A stretch of 26,381 bases of DNA from Prevotella sp. UBA1395 (GTDB lineage: Bacteria > Bacteroidota > Bacteroidia > Bacteroidales > Bacteroidaceae), in contig DBQL01000151.1 of the NCBI GenBank assembly GCA_002305235.1, forward strand, positions 1,343 to 27,723, in the 5' to 3' direction. Positions 24,008-26,381 of this stretch are shown here, in pieces; the stretch's first letter is position 1, and every line of letters begins with the position of its first letter. The notes under the pieces are model-generated. The model did no database searches, had not been told where the DNA came from, and worked only from the letters and a program-made list of their open reading frames with translations. Position numbers and translations under genes: made by a program.

Positions 24008-24235
24008 TCAGTCTTCCCATGCGGACGAATATCCCACTTTCTTGGCTCCGGAGATGCCGGGGCCTCCGGTAACAATATCATCTTGGATAACCTCGTTCGT
24101 ACTACCGGATGTTCCAATGGATGCCTTGTCTGTCGAAGCAGCACATAAGCGATTTTCATACTCAGCTTTGATGATGATTGCAACCGGAGCATGATATATT
24201 TGCTTCATCTTCTTTTTTACGTTATTTGTTTCCAT
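24008..24235 (-). CDS. Small protein of 75 residues following the LRR gene
   Basis: It begins 3 bp after the stop of the BspA-like gene, so it is almost certainly co-transcribed. The sequence has a basic start (METNNVKKK), then MKQIYHAPVAIIIKAEYENR, CAAS, a Gly/Ser/Thr-rich middle with TGGPGISG, and an acidic aromatic end SSAWED. From memory this layout (Y-x-x-P near the start, small residues in the middle, a W followed by acids at the end) is shared by many uncharacterised Bacteroidales small proteins. Translation may start at ATG 24235 or at ATG 24208 (preceded by AAGAAG). There is no signal peptide and no membrane helix. Function unknown. Confidence 0.7.
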   Translation of the reverse strand: METNNVKKKMKQIYHAPVAIIIKAEYENRLCAASTDKASIGTSGSTNEVIQDDIVTGGPGISGAKKVGYSSAWED

Positions 24236-24238
24236 GTT

Positions 24239-26254
24239 CTATCGCACAATATGTTTGTTTCCGTTGACAATGTATATTCCTTTGGGCAGTCCTTGCAAAT
24301 CTGACGTGTTTTCACGAATCACCTGCCCGTTCAGGGTCATCACCTTTCCTTGAAAAGCGGGTTGGGAGCGTGGAGTTTTCACCGATATGGATTCAATATC
24401 GGTCGGGTAAGTCTCTGTCTCATCATAAAACGACATTGCAGCTTTTGAATTGGCACCATTGTCTTTATTCAAGAGTACACATGCCGTATACGGAGTCCAC
24501 GTTCCACCTGATGAAGCTGTCCATTTATAGAATCCGTTAGGCCACTGGCTGACATCATCTTTCGAGTAATAGTAATAGGAGTATTGGCGCAAGCCGATAC
24601 CGCCGGCATAATTACCCATAAAGGTATATACGATACCGTCGGATGCAGTGATTACCACCTTCTCGTTGCTGAGGCTCTCTGCCGATTCGGGTTGCTTGGT
24701 GATACCGGTGATGGTAGTCTTTATACCGGTCACGGTTCCGGAGTGAATAGACGGATGAATCATATAAGGATGATGGGCCTTTGTGGCGGTCACGGGGACT
24801 TTGAACTTCAGAAGTATGGTTTTCGAACCTGTTTCGTCACGGGTGATGTCTACACCGGAGAACTCAACAACCTCTACGGTGGCGCCATAGGCACTTTTCA
24901 GTTGTTCTGCGGTCATGTCAAACGGCAAGCACATGGTGTACCACTTGTCACGGATTCGCATGTCATCAACATGTATTTGGGATTCAAGTTTACCGTCTAC
25001 CAACATGAAGTTTTTCCAACCGGCATAGTCACCCGAGGTTCCCTCAAAATAATTGGAATGTACTACCGGGAGTTTGTTTCCCTTGGTATCAAACACCCAA
25101 TGGTTAAGCTCGGGATGATCCTTGTAGGCAGACGTGCTGTAAGCCGACGTACCAATGACCTTAATATAGTCGTTAACATAATTATTGTAGGCCGTAGACA
25201 AACAATGCAGTACAGTACGCGTTTTCATATTGCCATCCTCTATGGTGTAAGCGGAGATGGATACATTCTGCTGTCCGTCTGAATATGAATTGAGGCGATA
25301 GCTGTAAGCCATATTGTCTGTGAAGGCACCTTCGGCACATTTGGTAGTTGCGCCTAACACATAAACATCGCTCAGGTTGTAGTTGTTCTCGAATGTTGCC
25401 GTCTCAATCAGCAAAACATTCTCAGGAATAGTAATGGTCTTGAGCTGCGAGCATCCCGAGAAAGCCTTGGTACGGATGTATTTCAACGAAATGGGCAGTC
25501 GGATGGACTGTATGCCGGAATTGAGAAAGGCACTTGCGCCAATCTCTGTCACACCTTCGGGAAGCACGATGTTGGCAAGTGCGGGAGTATAAGAAAAAGC
25601 CTGATCGCCGATCACGATATTCGACGTGCCATATCTGAAGTCTACGGTGGTGAGGTTGGAAGCACTATTGAAACATAGGCTGTTTACAGTTATTGATGTT
25701 CGGGCTCCTATCGTGATCTTTTTCAGAGAGGTGGTATGAAAAGCCTGACTGCCCAATGTCAGGCTGATACTCGGATTGTCGGGAATGGTCACTTCCTCAA
25801 TTCTGCATTTCGAGTTTTCTACGAACGTGGCATCAGGTATTGACGTGGTTGAGTTGGGGTAGGTGATATTTTTTAAGGAAGAGAGATTGCCGAAATTCTT
25901 TAAGTCTGCTTGATTTGTGACATCTGCCTCAGACAAGTCCAGTTTGGTCAACTTGGTGAAATGCTGATAATTGCCCCATTGCTCGCCGCAAAGACGATAA
26001 ATGTCGTTGGTGTTCATCGTGACACCGGTTGCTGTCACCACTTTGATACTTGTTGCTGTAGTCATTACCCCGGCAAGAACGGATCCGTTTTTTAACGTAG
26101 CTGCACCGTCTGTTCCTGAAAATTCGGCATCAAGGTCTCCTGTAGCATTGAGGGTTAATACAACAGTGCCATCAGAAAGTGTAGACACCGTTAGCTTTGC
26201 AGCTATTGACATAGAAGCCAATAAGCACACCAATGAAAATAAAATTCGTTTTAT
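24239..26254 (-). CDS. BspA-like leucine-rich-repeat surface protein with T9SS-type tail; start codon unclear
   Basis: About 671 residues from the signal peptide. The export signal KRILFSLVCLLASMSIAA is clear. LRR_5/BspA-type repeats follow from about KLTKLDLSEADV to VYVLGATTKC, including LANIVLPEGVTEIGASAFLN and KTITIPENVLLIETATF. The second half is beta-rich without a known catalytic motif. The C-terminus FQGKVMTLNGQVIRENTSDL, then QGLPKGIYIVNGNKH, is a Por/T9SS-type tail. The codon where ATG is expected (26254-26252) reads ATA. The frame continues to a TTG at 26374, but that would put 40 residues before the signal and would cross a TGACTTTG promoter-like box. BspA relatives bind host proteins; that role is inferred. 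Confidence 0.82.
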   Translation of the reverse strand: MKRILFSLVCLLASMSIAAKLTVSTLSDGTVVLTLNATGDLDAEFSGTDGAATLKNGSVLAGVMTTATSIKVVTATGVTMNTNDIYRLCGEQWGNYQHFTKLTKLDLSEADVTNQADLKNFGNLSSLKNITYPNSTTSIPDATFVENSKCRIEEVTIPDNPSISLTLGSQAFHTTSLKKITIGARTSITVNSLCFNSASNLTTVDFRYGTSNIVIGDQAFSYTPALANIVLPEGVTEIGASAFLNSGIQSIRLPISLKYIRTKAFSGCSQLKTITIPENVLLIETATFENNYNLSDVYVLGATTKCAEGAFTDNMAYSYRLNSYSDGQQNVSISAYTIEDGNMKTRTVLHCLSTAYNNYVNDYIKVIGTSAYSTSAYKDHPELNHWVFDTKGNKLPVVHSNYFEGTSGDYAGWKNFMLVDGKLESQIHVDDMRIRDKWYTMCLPFDMTAEQLKSAYGATVEVVEFSGVDITRDETGSKTILLKFKVPVTATKAHHPYMIHPSIHSGTVTGIKTTITGITKQPESAESLSNEKVVITASDGIVYTFMGNYAGGIGLRQYSYYYYSKDDVSQWPNGFYKWTASSGGTWTPYTACVLLNKDNGANSKAAMSFYDETETYPTDIESISVKTPRSQPAFQGKVMTLNGQVIRENTSDLQGLPKGIYIVNGNKHIVR

Positions 26255-26381
26255 TTTATGATAACATATTTTTATACTTTCCAAAAGAAAACTGTCAACC
26301 AGCGTTAACGACTGCGTGGTAGGAAATCCGGATGCAAAGTCATAGGAATGGACTTGGTTGTAACTATACAGCAATAGTCAA

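Noticed and set aside
23856..24194. A 112-codon frame after the cupin gene.
   Set aside because: It runs through the long hairpin and the small-protein gene on the other strand; it abuts the cupin stop by chance.

Overview
The window looks like chromosomal DNA from a Bacteroidetes bacterium of the Prevotella group (Prevotellaceae). The evidence is BspA-type leucine-rich-repeat surface proteins, C-terminal tails of the Por/T9SS secretion type, a DUF4369/thioredoxin-fold lipoprotein, an inositol-phosphate synthase, a C10 (streptopain-like) protease, a lack of Shine-Dalgarno sites, and repeated Bacteroidetes-type promoters (TTTG or TTG about 17-20 bp before TAnnTTTG). The species cannot be fixed from the sequence alone. 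No rRNA, tRNA, CRISPR array, prophage or insertion sequence was seen.

Layout. Positions 67-6700 hold a minus-strand block of five genes, topA, aroK, speA, argB and an ECF sigma factor. It probably reads from one promoter at 6693-6700 to a bidirectional terminator at 67-100. Next is an 880-bp gene-free stretch with G-rich DNA and 22-bp tandem repeats, then a secreted C10 protease with LRR repeats (7549-9114), a DUF417 membrane-protein gene broken by one in-frame TAA (9318-9902), and inositol-3-phosphate synthase (10149-11450). A 17-bp hairpin separates these from a minus-strand pair, a DUF4369/thioredoxin-fold lipoprotein and a Nudix hydrolase, which diverges from pnp (13519-15813). A small membrane protein, a candidate 29-codon ORF and an EamA transporter follow on the minus strand. 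A 991-residue secreted protein (17621-20596) diverges from the transporter.

The second gene-poor stretch (20597-21438) contains a 53-bp near-perfect palindrome that is related in sequence to the 22-bp tandem repeats 13.7 kb away. Both are followed by the same 51-bp tail (39/51 identical without gaps). This looks like one family of dispersed intergenic element in two structural forms and is the most unusual signal in the window. Then come pncB, a divergent HxlR regulator/cupin pair with symmetrical DNA between them, and at the right end a BspA-like LRR protein. The expected ATG of that last gene reads ATA, and it is followed after 3 bp by a 75-residue small protein.

Functionally the left block combines DNA topology, shikimate, arginine and polyamine metabolism with a sigma factor. 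The rest is a mix of cell-envelope and surface functions (protease, two T9SS-type cargo proteins, lipoprotein, transporter), inositol-phosphate synthesis, RNA turnover and NAD salvage. I found no complete new multi-gene defence or biosynthetic system. The best leads for new biology are the composite repeat family, the small protein paired with the LRR gene, and two candidate small ORFs.
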